NCBI GenBank assembly: GCA_013215905.1
Contig: JABSQI010000005.1
Coordinates: 1 to 17,097 of the forward strand
DNA: 17,097 nucleotides
Direction: 5' to 3'
Source of the DNA: Legionellales bacterium
GTDB taxonomy: Bacteria; Pseudomonadota; Gammaproteobacteria; PIVX01
Of this stretch, positions 7,555 to 14,119 are shown piece by piece (within the stretch, counting starts at the first letter, position 1; every line of letters starts with the position of its first letter). Both the position numbers and the translations under genes were made by a program. Under the pieces are notes generated by a model, which was not told the DNA's origin, searched no databases, and saw only the letters and a list, made by a program, of their open reading frames with translations.

Positions 7555-7712
7555 CCACATTGGCGTCTACTAATAATAAAATCAATAAGTTAACTAATGG
7601 ATATACAAAATTATTTTATAGTGATTTTTCTTAGTTTTTATCATTTTGATTTAAAACATTTTTTTATTTAGAAGATTCTCTATTCAAAACGGATCCTGTG
7701 TCCCTTGAGCGC

Positions 7713-7724
7713 CTATAATTATAG
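7713..7724 (+). promoter_or_regulatory. -10 box inside a palindrome, before the prepilin operon
   Basis: CTATAATTATAG is a perfect 12-base palindrome that contains TATAAT at 7714-7719, 28 bases before the ATG at 7748. No good -35 is seen at the matching distance. The palindrome places a -10 on both strands and could be an operator, but short AT palindromes also arise by chance. Confidence 0.3.
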
Positions 7725-7747
7725 TAAGTCAATAAAAATTCTAAACT

Positions 7748-8194
7748 ATGAAAACAAATAAAATACATGGCTTTAGTCTACTGGAACTAATAGTCATTAT
7801 TACAATTGTAGCAATTATATCAATTCTAGCTGTACCCAAATGGTTCAACAGTTCAATGAGACTCAACACTGAAATAGATAGATTAGTAAATAATATATAT
7901 TTAGCAGAAGAGCTTGCTATTAATACCGGTTACAATACTATTATATCTTTTGTTAACTGTCGTACTTACAGCATAAAATTACTGTCCTCACCTGAACAAA
8001 TAGTCTTAGAAAATATAAATATAGATAACAGTATAACTATAACTAGTCCACCCTGTGATGACATAGAATTTACTAGAACATATGGTTTGTTAACTACTAC
8101 TTCTAAAACGATTTCACTGGTTGCAGAAAATACTGGTAATGCCAAAGATATTACCATCAATGCTATTGGAGAAATAACTATTACATCAAATTAA
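7748..8194 (+). CDS. minor pilin/pseudopilin, FimT/GspH-like
   Basis: This 148-residue prepilin is the first gene of a four-gene operon. The class III signal GFSLLEL is at residues 8-14 (Gly8 | Phe9, Glu13 at +5), followed by a hydrophobic helix to VPKWF. The body has the FimT/GspH layout: a helix with LVNNIYLAEELAINTG (46-61) replacing the usual 'LARSEAVKRG', then beta strands, and a final INAIGEITI like the family's C-terminal strand pair. Cys71 and Cys103 could form a disulfide. No ribosome-binding site is evident before the ATG. The next ORF starts 4 bases after the stop. Family assignment rests on position and layout, not on close identity. Confidence 0.75.
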   Translation: MKTNKIHGFSLLELIVIITIVAIISILAVPKWFNSSMRLNTEIDRLVNNIYLAEELAINTGYNTIISFVNCRTYSIKLLSSPEQIVLENINIDNSITITSPPCDDIEFTRTYGLLTTTSKTISLVAENTGNAKDITINAIGEITITSN

Positions 8195-8198
8195 AAAT

Positions 8199-8696
8199 AT
8201 GAATAGAAATACATCAAAATATATGAGCGGATTTTCCTTCCTTGAAATGATTTTATCAATAGTAATAATATCTATTCTTTCTGTTGCTGTTCTTGGATCT
8301 TTAATAAAACCATTTAATGAAAAAGTAGTAGATTTCAATGACATTCAATTAGTAGTCAATAATACAGAAGAAATTTTTTCTAGTGTTTTAAAAAAATATG
8401 GTCCTGAGTCAGTCCCCGGATTACCTTTTAGTATCAACGATTATTCCAGGGACTGTTCTGAAGAAATTTCACCAGGTTCCATTGAATATTTATTGTGTAA
8501 ATCAAATGACTTTGGTAATAATGTAAAATATTCTATTAATTCAACTGTTTCTGGTTCATCAATATCAGCCCCACCTCTACAAGAAATAGAAATATGGGAG
8601 GTTGAGTATGCTATTGTTTTTTATGTTAGAAAGTCCATTGCTGCTTCATGGAATGAGTATATTACGGTAAATCGTATCTTGAAGGTGCAAAAATGA
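8199..8696 (+). CDS. minor pilin/pseudopilin, PilV/GspI-like
   Basis: This is a 165-residue prepilin with the signal MSGFSFLEM at 9-17 (cleavage after Gly11, Glu16 at +5) and helix 12-36. The second position in the operon, a short GFSFLEMI-type start, and the SILSVAVLGSL helix are typical of GspI/PilV. Cys86 and Cys100 flank a loop (DCSEEISPGSIEYLLC) and probably pair. An inner ATG at 8223 is possible but has no better ribosome-binding site. The stop overlaps the next start (ATGA at 8693), so translation is coupled. Confidence 0.75.
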   Translation: MNRNTSKYMSGFSFLEMILSIVIISILSVAVLGSLIKPFNEKVVDFNDIQLVVNNTEEIFSSVLKKYGPESVPGLPFSINDYSRDCSEEISPGSIEYLLCKSNDFGNNVKYSINSTVSGSSISAPPLQEIEIWEVEYAIVFYVRKSIAASWNEYITVNRILKVQK

Positions 8697-9319
8697 GATA
8701 TCATGTACGAGGATTTTCACTACTAGAATTTATTATAATAATTTCTATTATTAGTATTATTTTTGGAACCGGTGCTATCTTAATCACAAGCTCTACCCAA
8801 AATTATTTCGAGCAGAAAAAATTAAATTTGGGTTTATCAGTGAAAAATATTAATTTTAATCGCCTAAATAACTATCTCAGTCCAATCTTCAAAAATTTAC
8901 ACCAACCTCTTTTTAACGCTGCCACAGGGGATGTGATAATTATAGCTAGTGCAAATACTGATGATTATAAAACTCTGGATGATAATAATATTTTTATGAG
9001 CCAGTTAATAAAAATTAGCTTAATTGATTCAGAGATTACTATGGAAAAATTTCCTCCTTCCCTAAATGGTGGAACAGATACCATTTATGGTAAAGCTACT
9101 AGTGACTTTAATACAATCACGAATAATTTAATATCAACATCAACATCAATAGCAAATAATGTATCTTCTATGGATATAGAATATCTAGATTTAGATACTA
9201 ATCCAACAGCAGAAGGTTCAGAAATTAGCTTTATCTCAATAAGAGTTACAATATTATCTTCAACTGTGAGCAGAACTAGAACTACTATTATCTCTCCTTG
9301 GAGGATCTTATTATTATGA
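8693..9319 (+). CDS. minor pilin/pseudopilin, PilW/GspJ-like
   Basis: This is a 208-residue prepilin with the signal RGFSLLEF (cleavage after Gly7, Glu12 at +5) and a long Ile-rich helix to about residue 32. The remainder is predicted beta-rich and Ser/Thr/Asn-rich with no cysteines. The third place in an H-I-J-K-like order and the larger size fit PilW/GspJ, which join the tip complex of type IV pili and type II secretion pseudopili. It starts on an ATGA overlap with the previous gene and ends on an ATGA overlap with the next. Its last codons encode the GGAGGA ribosome-binding site of the next gene. Confidence 0.72.
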   Translation: MRYHVRGFSLLEFIIIISIISIIFGTGAILITSSTQNYFEQKKLNLGLSVKNINFNRLNNYLSPIFKNLHQPLFNAATGDVIIIASANTDDYKTLDDNNIFMSQLIKISLIDSEITMEKFPPSLNGGTDTIYGKATSDFNTITNNLISTSTSIANNVSSMDIEYLDLDTNPTAEGSEISFISIRVTILSSTVSRTRTTIISPWRILLL

Positions 9320-10413
9320 AAACTAAATATAATAATGGTTTTAGCTTTATCTCTGTTTTATTTATTCTTGCAGTTACATCTTTATTTGTAACTGTTATCA
9401 ATGAACAAAGAAGTGCTACAAGTTTAGATATCTCTGTCTCTCTTTTAGATGCTAATATAGCAAATCAAATAGCCGTTCTAGGAACTCATCTTGGCCTCAA
9501 TGAACTTGCAACAAATATAAATTATACATCAGATTATACCAGCGACGTTCCTGTTCTAGATGAGATGGACACCTCAACTATATTTGGAATATCTAGTGGT
9601 ACGATAACTTTGAAATTTGTAGGTACTTCAGGAAATATCTCTGATCAACAACTATTAATAATATCAACAGGAACATTCGGCAATGCTACCAGAACAATTA
9701 CATTAACAATCAATAAAGTAACTAATAAAAGGATGCTAATGATTGAACCTATATTTTCTACAGATTCCCAATTTAATACTAGGAGAGATTCTTTTGAAAA
9801 TTTAGGATGGGAGATTACTACAGTACCGGAAAATTCTATTACTTTTGGTGGAGCTAGTTTAGATCCTATTTTACAAATATCTTGGAACCTTATTTATATT
9901 CCTCAAAATATTACTATCGATAAAAATGAATTTAATGAGGTTAATTCCCCAATAGTAGCTGAATCCATCGATAATACTCAGAATTTCGGTATCTTGGCTA
10001 GTTCCACCACCTTTGATGATGTTTTTACAACTACTCTTGAAGCACAAGCTACCAGTCAAAACTACTCTATGGGAACTGTAATATCATTCTCTACTATTAA
10101 CACTTATTTTAAAAACCTAAAAAATGTAAATCTTGTCTCAGATGCTATTAAGGAATTCTCTGATAGCAATATTTCTCAAACACAACAAAATGATGAGCCT
10201 ATTATAGTATGGTTGCCAGAAGGTGGGATAAGAGCAGATTCAACACCATCTCCTAATGCTAGAATTGTTTTAAATAACATACCAAATGATACTTATCCAT
10301 GGTCTATGTATACAGCATCAGGACTGTCAGCCTTTAACACAATCTTAAGCAATATTTCGTGTCAATATACTAATTGTTTCATTTATGAAATTCGCCATAT
10401 TGAATATTTATAA
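9316..10413 (+). CDS. minor pilin, PilX/GspK-like, with glutamine-amidotransferase-like C-terminal domain
   Basis: This is a 365-residue protein from the ATG at 9316, which has GGAGGA 10 bases upstream and overlaps the previous stop (ATGA). The signal is NGFSFISVLF: cleavage after Gly8, but Ser, not Glu, at +5, as in GspK and PilX tip pilins. Residues about 40-135 resemble a PilX-like body (helix with NQIAVLGTHLGLNELA). From about 138 a separate domain begins: RMLMIEP, then RRDSFENLGWEITTVP, SWNLIYIPQ, NSPIVAES and finally ADSTPSPNARIVLNNI, WSMYTASGLSAFNTIL. This follows the layout of extracellular domains with the pattern 'vLmV...LrerLeslGhtVtvv...yDlVviSssV...vPvvvwE...rRV...LTaeGwaLl', a class I glutamine-amidotransferase-like fold without the enzyme triad. 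Cys349 and Cys354 lie near the end. The domain call is by pattern memory; fold and role are inferred. Confidence 0.7.
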   Translation: MKTKYNNGFSFISVLFILAVTSLFVTVINEQRSATSLDISVSLLDANIANQIAVLGTHLGLNELATNINYTSDYTSDVPVLDEMDTSTIFGISSGTITLKFVGTSGNISDQQLLIISTGTFGNATRTITLTINKVTNKRMLMIEPIFSTDSQFNTRRDSFENLGWEITTVPENSITFGGASLDPILQISWNLIYIPQNITIDKNEFNEVNSPIVAESIDNTQNFGILASSTTFDDVFTTTLEAQATSQNYSMGTVISFSTINTYFKNLKNVNLVSDAIKEFSDSNISQTQQNDEPIIVWLPEGGIRADSTPSPNARIVLNNIPNDTYPWSMYTASGLSAFNTILSNISCQYTNCFIYEIRHIEYL

Positions 10414-10425
10414 TATAATTGGTTA

Positions 10426-10460
10426 TTAGTAGTATAGCATTGTCGTTTTAATACTATTAA
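10426..10460 (+). terminator. weak hairpin after the prepilin operon
   Basis: TTAGTAGTAT (10426-10435) can pair with ATACTATTAA (10451-10460), with one G-U pair, around a 15-base loop. It starts 13 bases after the operon's stop codon. No T-run follows. A second small inverted repeat, CAAAGAT/ATCTTTG, is at 10487-10517. Confidence 0.3.
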
Positions 10461-10628
10461 ACAATTGCTGTTTTTGCAAAAGGTAGCAAAGATGATAAAA
10501 TTTTTGTAAAATCTTTGGGTTAATTAACATATCACTTATACCTTAATAAGGAAAAAAAATTGTAATAATTAAGTGATAATATAAAAAAATTGTTTTGAGT
10601 CTTTCAATACAGTGGGGGTAAATTCTTA

Positions 10629-11270
10629 ATGGTAAATATCATATCTCATCGAATTAATACAATCAAAGAGCTTAATAAAGTTGATTTTTCTTATGGCATT
10701 GAAGTTGATATTAGATACCATAATAATGATTTGATATTACACCATGATCCTTTTGGGCATCATGATAGTAAACCAGTGTTATTTGAAGATTTATTGATTG
10801 AATATCTAAAAAACCACAAAGGCACCATAATTTTAAACGTAAAGACTGAAGGTATAGAATTACAATGCATAAACCTTATGAGAAAATATAATTACAGTAA
10901 TTGGTTTTTCTTAGACTTATCTATGCCATACTTTGTTATTTATGCAAATAAAGCTTCCTTAGGAGAAATAGATGGTTTTTCTCCTGATAATTTAGCTGTT
11001 AGATTTTCAGAATTTGAGCCTATTGAATATGCTTTAGCATTTAAGGACAAGGCAAAATGGGTGTGGATAGATTGTTTTAAGAAAATGCCACTTAATAAAG
11101 AGAACTATAAAATATTAAAAAATGCATATTTTAAGTTATGTCTTGTTGCTCCGGAACTACACAAACATAAGCTAGAAAAGACCTTTGAGTTTTTTAAAAT
11201 TATCAAAGATAATAATATTATCCTAGATTCGGTATGTACAAAAAACCCAGATCTATGGAACAAGCTATAA
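10629..11270 (+). CDS. GDPD/PI-PLC-like TIM-barrel phosphodiesterase-family protein of a surface-glycan locus
   Basis: This is a 213-residue cytoplasmic protein without signal peptide. Start-proximal motifs match the glycerophosphodiester phosphodiesterase superfamily: SHRI (His7-Arg8), GIEVDIRY (Glu25, Asp27) and LILHHDPF (His39-Asp40). The next expected E-x-K strand is NVKTEG (Lys72, with Asn in place of Glu), and the C-terminal strand is ILDSVCTKNPDLW, recalling the GDPD ending 'DGICTDxP'. It is a little short for GDPD (about 240-250). GDPD-like proteins of this short type occur in capsule and LPS gene clusters, where they have been thought to act on phosphodiester-linked substituents. That would fit the nucleotidyltransferase operon to the right. 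GGGGG lies 10 bases before the ATG. It converges with the methyltransferase gene. The substrate is unknown. Confidence 0.7.
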   Translation: MVNIISHRINTIKELNKVDFSYGIEVDIRYHNNDLILHHDPFGHHDSKPVLFEDLLIEYLKNHKGTIILNVKTEGIELQCINLMRKYNYSNWFFLDLSMPYFVIYANKASLGEIDGFSPDNLAVRFSEFEPIEYALAFKDKAKWVWIDCFKKMPLNKENYKILKNAYFKLCLVAPELHKHKLEKTFEFFKIIKDNNIILDSVCTKNPDLWNKL

Positions 11271-11364
11271 AATTCCCTGGATTTTTTGATGTTATCAATA
11301 TTCGTAATTAGGCTCTTTGCCAAATGCAAGCTCCTTAAGAAATCTATAATAACTATTTATATTT

Positions 11365-12162
11365 TCATAGCGATTTTTTTTGTATCACAACAGACATTCC
11401 TACACTCAGCAAATTAGGCATAAATTTAGAAACAAGCCGATCGAATGCTTTAATAGCAGGAATTATTTTTTTAGGACAATCTGGAATGAAACTAGATTTT
11501 GCAATTACTCCACCAGATAATGGGAATAGTAGACATTCATTTATAGAGTATTTAATTATTTCAAGCTCTGGAAAATGCTCATGAAATTTATCTTTATTAT
11601 TAAATAGTAATTTTGGAATAGCACAATTTGCAGACCAAGGATCATCAGGTTGATTGCAGATTGTATCTTTAGAAAAAACATCCACAGCATCGCACCACCC
11701 TTCATGTCTCATCACTCTTAATATTATTTTCATAAACACACTAGTATAAACATCTTGAATAATCAATTTTCCATTTTCTGTTAACAGAGTTGATAATTTT
11801 TTTAGAAACACGTATGGTTTTGCCACATGATGAAGCATATGCGACAGAATAATAACATCCACACTGTTATTGTCTATTTCAATGTTGTTAGCATCAACAT
11901 ATTTATCTATCCATTCATGGTTAGTGACATCACTAGTAACCATTGGTTCCTCAATGAAAAATTTTGCGAACCCAGCACCTGACCCGAACTCTAAAACATA
12001 ATCATTTTTTTCAATAAAATCATTCATCCAAACATATCTAGATTCTAGCAAAGCATATAATGAATTTCTTTTTTTAGAGATAAATGCATTTCTAGCATTT
12101 ACAACATCCCCAACATTGCGCATTAAATTTTCATCTGTTTTAGGTATGTATGATTCAAGCAT
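11365..12162 (-). CDS. class I SAM-dependent methyltransferase (methyltransf_11 type)
   Basis: This is a 265-residue cytoplasmic methyltransferase. Motif I, VLEFGSGAGF, is at 56-65. Asp78 follows the second strand (MVTSDVT), and the third region is VDVIILSHMLHHV (101-113), with LTENGKLIIQD after it. The N-terminal helix and the long C-terminal insert with several cysteines are outside the core and probably bind the acceptor. A related type is common in LPS O-antigen and capsule clusters, where it methylates sugars or their precursors. AGGA lies 7 bases before the ATG at 12162. It is transcribed toward the GDPD-like gene and could modify the same glycan. The exact substrate cannot be told from sequence. 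Confidence 0.8.
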   Translation of the reverse strand: MLESYIPKTDENLMRNVGDVVNARNAFISKKRNSLYALLESRYVWMNDFIEKNDYVLEFGSGAGFAKFFIEEPMVTSDVTNHEWIDKYVDANNIEIDNNSVDVIILSHMLHHVAKPYVFLKKLSTLLTENGKLIIQDVYTSVFMKIILRVMRHEGWCDAVDVFSKDTICNQPDDPWSANCAIPKLLFNNKDKFHEHFPELEIIKYSINECLLFPLSGGVIAKSSFIPDCPKKIIPAIKAFDRLVSKFMPNLLSVGMSVVIQKKSL

Positions 12163-12398
12163 TTTTTATCCTAAGTAAAATAATCTTTTATGTAAGAGTA
12201 ATTCATCTTTTTACATATGAGGAGTATGGTATTTGATTTTTGTAATAAAGCAAACAAAATAACCTGAATCTACAATTTTACAATGATAGCTCAGCTTACG
12301 CAATAACCACAAACATTGAACAAATATGTAAAAACTACCCGCACAAAATCCTGGGAAAATGATGGTGTTTTTTTCTAAATGCAGCATAATTTCTCTAA

Positions 12399-12415
12399 GA
12401 TGTAATTATTACATC
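12399..12415. promoter_or_regulatory. perfect 17-base palindrome, operator-like
   Basis: GATGTAATTATTACATC reads as 8-base arms around a central T, with no mismatch. It lies 22 bases before the ATG of the small exported ORF at 12438. Its size and symmetry fit a dimeric repressor site, but no regulator gene is in the window. Confidence 0.35.
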
Positions 12416-12437
12416 AAATATGAGTGGGCGTAATATA

Positions 12438-12572
12438 ATGAAACATTTTATAAATGTAGTTTTTGCAGGAGTTCTGTGTCTTATTTTCAGCGTGTTTGCT
12501 AATAATAAAACTGTATATGTTAATAATATACACAAAGCAGATTATACCAGAACTACATATCGATTAGATTAA
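12438..12572 (+). CDS. tiny exported peptide or gene remnant
   Basis: This is a 44-codon ORF. The first 21 residues are a convincing signal peptide (MKHF, hydrophobic core, then SVFA as the cleavage box), followed by a short polar stretch ending in TTYRLD. Only GTGGGCG lies upstream, so the ribosome-binding site is weak, and the ATG overlaps a TATAAT (12434-12439). It could be a small secreted peptide. It could equally be the 5' end of a broken exported-protein gene, since the surrounding 800 bases contain nothing else intact. Confidence 0.3.
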   Translation: MKHFINVVFAGVLCLIFSVFANNKTVYVNNIHKADYTRTTYRLD

Positions 12573-12959
12573 GCTGGATAAATTTCTTTTCAGACAATCA
12601 GAAAATCAGATAACTAAAACAAAACTTAATGTTAATAATTAATGAAATTACATTATAATACAAGTCTCAACATACTTGAGAGTGTCACCAAAATTGTATA
12701 GCGAGTTATACATTACCATACAGGTGATTGGTGGAAATTATATTAAAAACATCAACACAGAATTAGACTTACTATTATTATCGCTGTTCTCAAACTTCTT
12801 AGCTGAAAAAATACTAGCAGAGATTTACAGAAATTTTCTTGTCCTAATACGTCATCTGCATACGTCAAATTAACCTGCTTTACTTGTTATTGACTGTATC
12901 AAAAAAATTGTCAAAAACAAGAAAGAGATACCTGGTATATTTATTGCTATAGCAGGGGG

Positions 12960-14027
12960 TTAGCTAAATTCAATCATAACTTTAATTGCATTAAATTCCT
13001 CTATTCTATTCTTATGATTATATAGTTTTAATAAATATTCTTGTACTTCTTGTAATTTTATATAGTGAGTAATAAATTTACTAGGTTGAATTCCGTATTT
13101 TTTTATCAACTCTATTGATTCTCTCCAATCGTCCTTAACACTTTCGGGATCATAGTCAGAGTTCCAAGAACCTAATATTGTTATTTCTTTTCTTAGTATT
13201 GAACTAATAGTTTTTTTATCTATAGATAAATCATCTATAATATTCCCCAACCATAAACATTTTCCACCCTCTTTTGTTAAGTGAATTGAATTAACAAAAG
13301 AAAATGGTACTCCTGTTGCTTCAATAACCATATCAAAATAATTACGAGCTCTTTCTTCTAAAAATATTTCCCAGTCTTTTTGGTCTTTTAATAAAACTGT
13401 TTCACTAGAATATTTTTTTGCCAAATTCAATTTAAAACTATTTCTATCAACAATAGTAAGTTTATGAGCAGGATATTTTGATTTTAAAATATGTGCTGCA
13501 ATTAATCCTAAGAAACCTGCCCCAATAATAATAATATTTTTTGAATTTTTCTCATTTATTCCTAATCTTTTTAAACAATGTAGAGAAACAGACATAGGCT
13601 CTAAACAAGCAATATCTCTATAATCTAGACTTTTATCAATTTTGATTAAATTCCAAGACTTCACACTTAAGTACTCTGCATACCCTCCGTCTCTTCTAGA
13701 GCCATAATAACCATAAGATTTACATCGGACATATTTTTTTTGTTTACAGGGTTCACAGTTAAAACATGGAAGTAATGGAAAAATTCCAACTTTATCTCCT
13801 TTCTCAATATCATTAACTATAGCGCCTACTTCAACAACTTCGCCAGATAATTCGTGCCCCATTACTAATGGATAAGAATAAGCTCCTTGACAAAACCCTC
13901 TCTGAATATCAGAAGAACAAACACCAACATTTTTTACTTTTACTAAGCATTCATCTTCTTTTATTTTGGGTATTTCACAATCCTTTATTTGTATTTTTTT
14001 ATTATCAACTAATACTGCTGCTTTCAT
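12960..14027 (-). CDS. zinc-dependent polyol-phosphate dehydrogenase, GatD-like (MDR family)
   Basis: This is a 355-residue medium-chain dehydrogenase. Catalytic zinc ligands are Cys37 (GVCSSD) and His58-Glu59 (GHE), with Glu143 nearby. The structural zinc site is Cys88-x2-Cys91-x2-Cys94-x7-Cys102. The Rossmann motif is GAGFLG at 169-174. PLLPCFNC, the YGSRRDGGYAEY block (108-119) and a late ILGSWNSDY closely follow galactitol-1-phosphate 5-dehydrogenase (GatD), so a ketose-phosphate/polyol-phosphate pair is the likely substrate. It is the last gene of the operon, 92 bases after the nucleotidyltransferase gene, with AGGG 7 bases before its ATG. In this context it would reduce a ketose phosphate to the polyol phosphate to be activated. 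TarJ (ribulose-5-phosphate reductase) is a functional parallel in the same superfamily. The exact sugar is unknown. Confidence 0.82.
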   Translation of the reverse strand: MKAAVLVDNKKIQIKDCEIPKIKEDECLVKVKNVGVCSSDIQRGFCQGAYSYPLVMGHELSGEVVEVGAIVNDIEKGDKVGIFPLLPCFNCEPCKQKKYVRCKSYGYYGSRRDGGYAEYLSVKSWNLIKIDKSLDYRDIACLEPMSVSLHCLKRLGINEKNSKNIIIIGAGFLGLIAAHILKSKYPAHKLTIVDRNSFKLNLAKKYSSETVLLKDQKDWEIFLEERARNYFDMVIEATGVPFSFVNSIHLTKEGGKCLWLGNIIDDLSIDKKTISSILRKEITILGSWNSDYDPESVKDDWRESIELIKKYGIQPSKFITHYIKLQEVQEYLLKLYNHKNRIEEFNAIKVMIEFS

Positions 14028-14119
14028 ACAATTCCCTAAATATTATATTTAAAAAAAATAGAAACATGTAATTCTATAAATTTTGTTTTGAAAAAATCTA
14101 TAATAATTGTTAGCTTATC

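Larger units (their letters stand above)
12163..12959. other. 797-base gene-poor stretch, probably decayed DNA
   Basis: No recognisable gene spans this interval, which separates the methyltransferase from the nucleotidyltransferase operon. It holds a perfect 17-base palindrome (12399-12415), a 44-codon ORF with a signal-peptide-like start (12438-12572), and a 65-codon open frame from a TTG at 12676 that I do not credit. Such length is unusual for this otherwise tightly packed window and suggests gene loss or an old insertion scar. No terminal repeats or transposase motifs were seen. Confidence 0.5.

Noticed and set aside
11322..11345. Possible terminator hairpin between the GDPD-like gene and the methyltransferase (GGCTCTTTGC...GCAAGCTCC)
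   Set aside because: Only TTGC/GCAA pair cleanly; the outer bases do not match without several bulges.
12555..12577. Match of TYRLD plus flanking bases between the small ORF and exported protein 1 (GATTAGATCAAGCT versus GATTAGATTAAGCT)
   Set aside because: It would suggest a duplicated, stop-mutated copy, but the match is only about 14 bases and flanking residues do not align, so chance is likely.
12676..12873. 65-codon open frame on the plus strand in the gene-poor gap
   Set aside because: It begins with TTG, has no ribosome-binding site, no recognisable domain and low-complexity Leu/Ile-rich composition; most likely chance in AT-rich DNA.
12945..12954. TGCTATAGCA palindrome after the dehydrogenase stop
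   Set aside because: It has no loop and no T-run, so it cannot serve as an intrinsic terminator; it is short enough to be chance.
13868..14071. 67-codon plus-strand frame rich in Leu and Phe over the start of the dehydrogenase gene
   Set aside because: It is antisense to zinc-binding and N-terminal motifs of a strong gene; the hydrophobicity is a mirror of Asn/Lys-rich coding.
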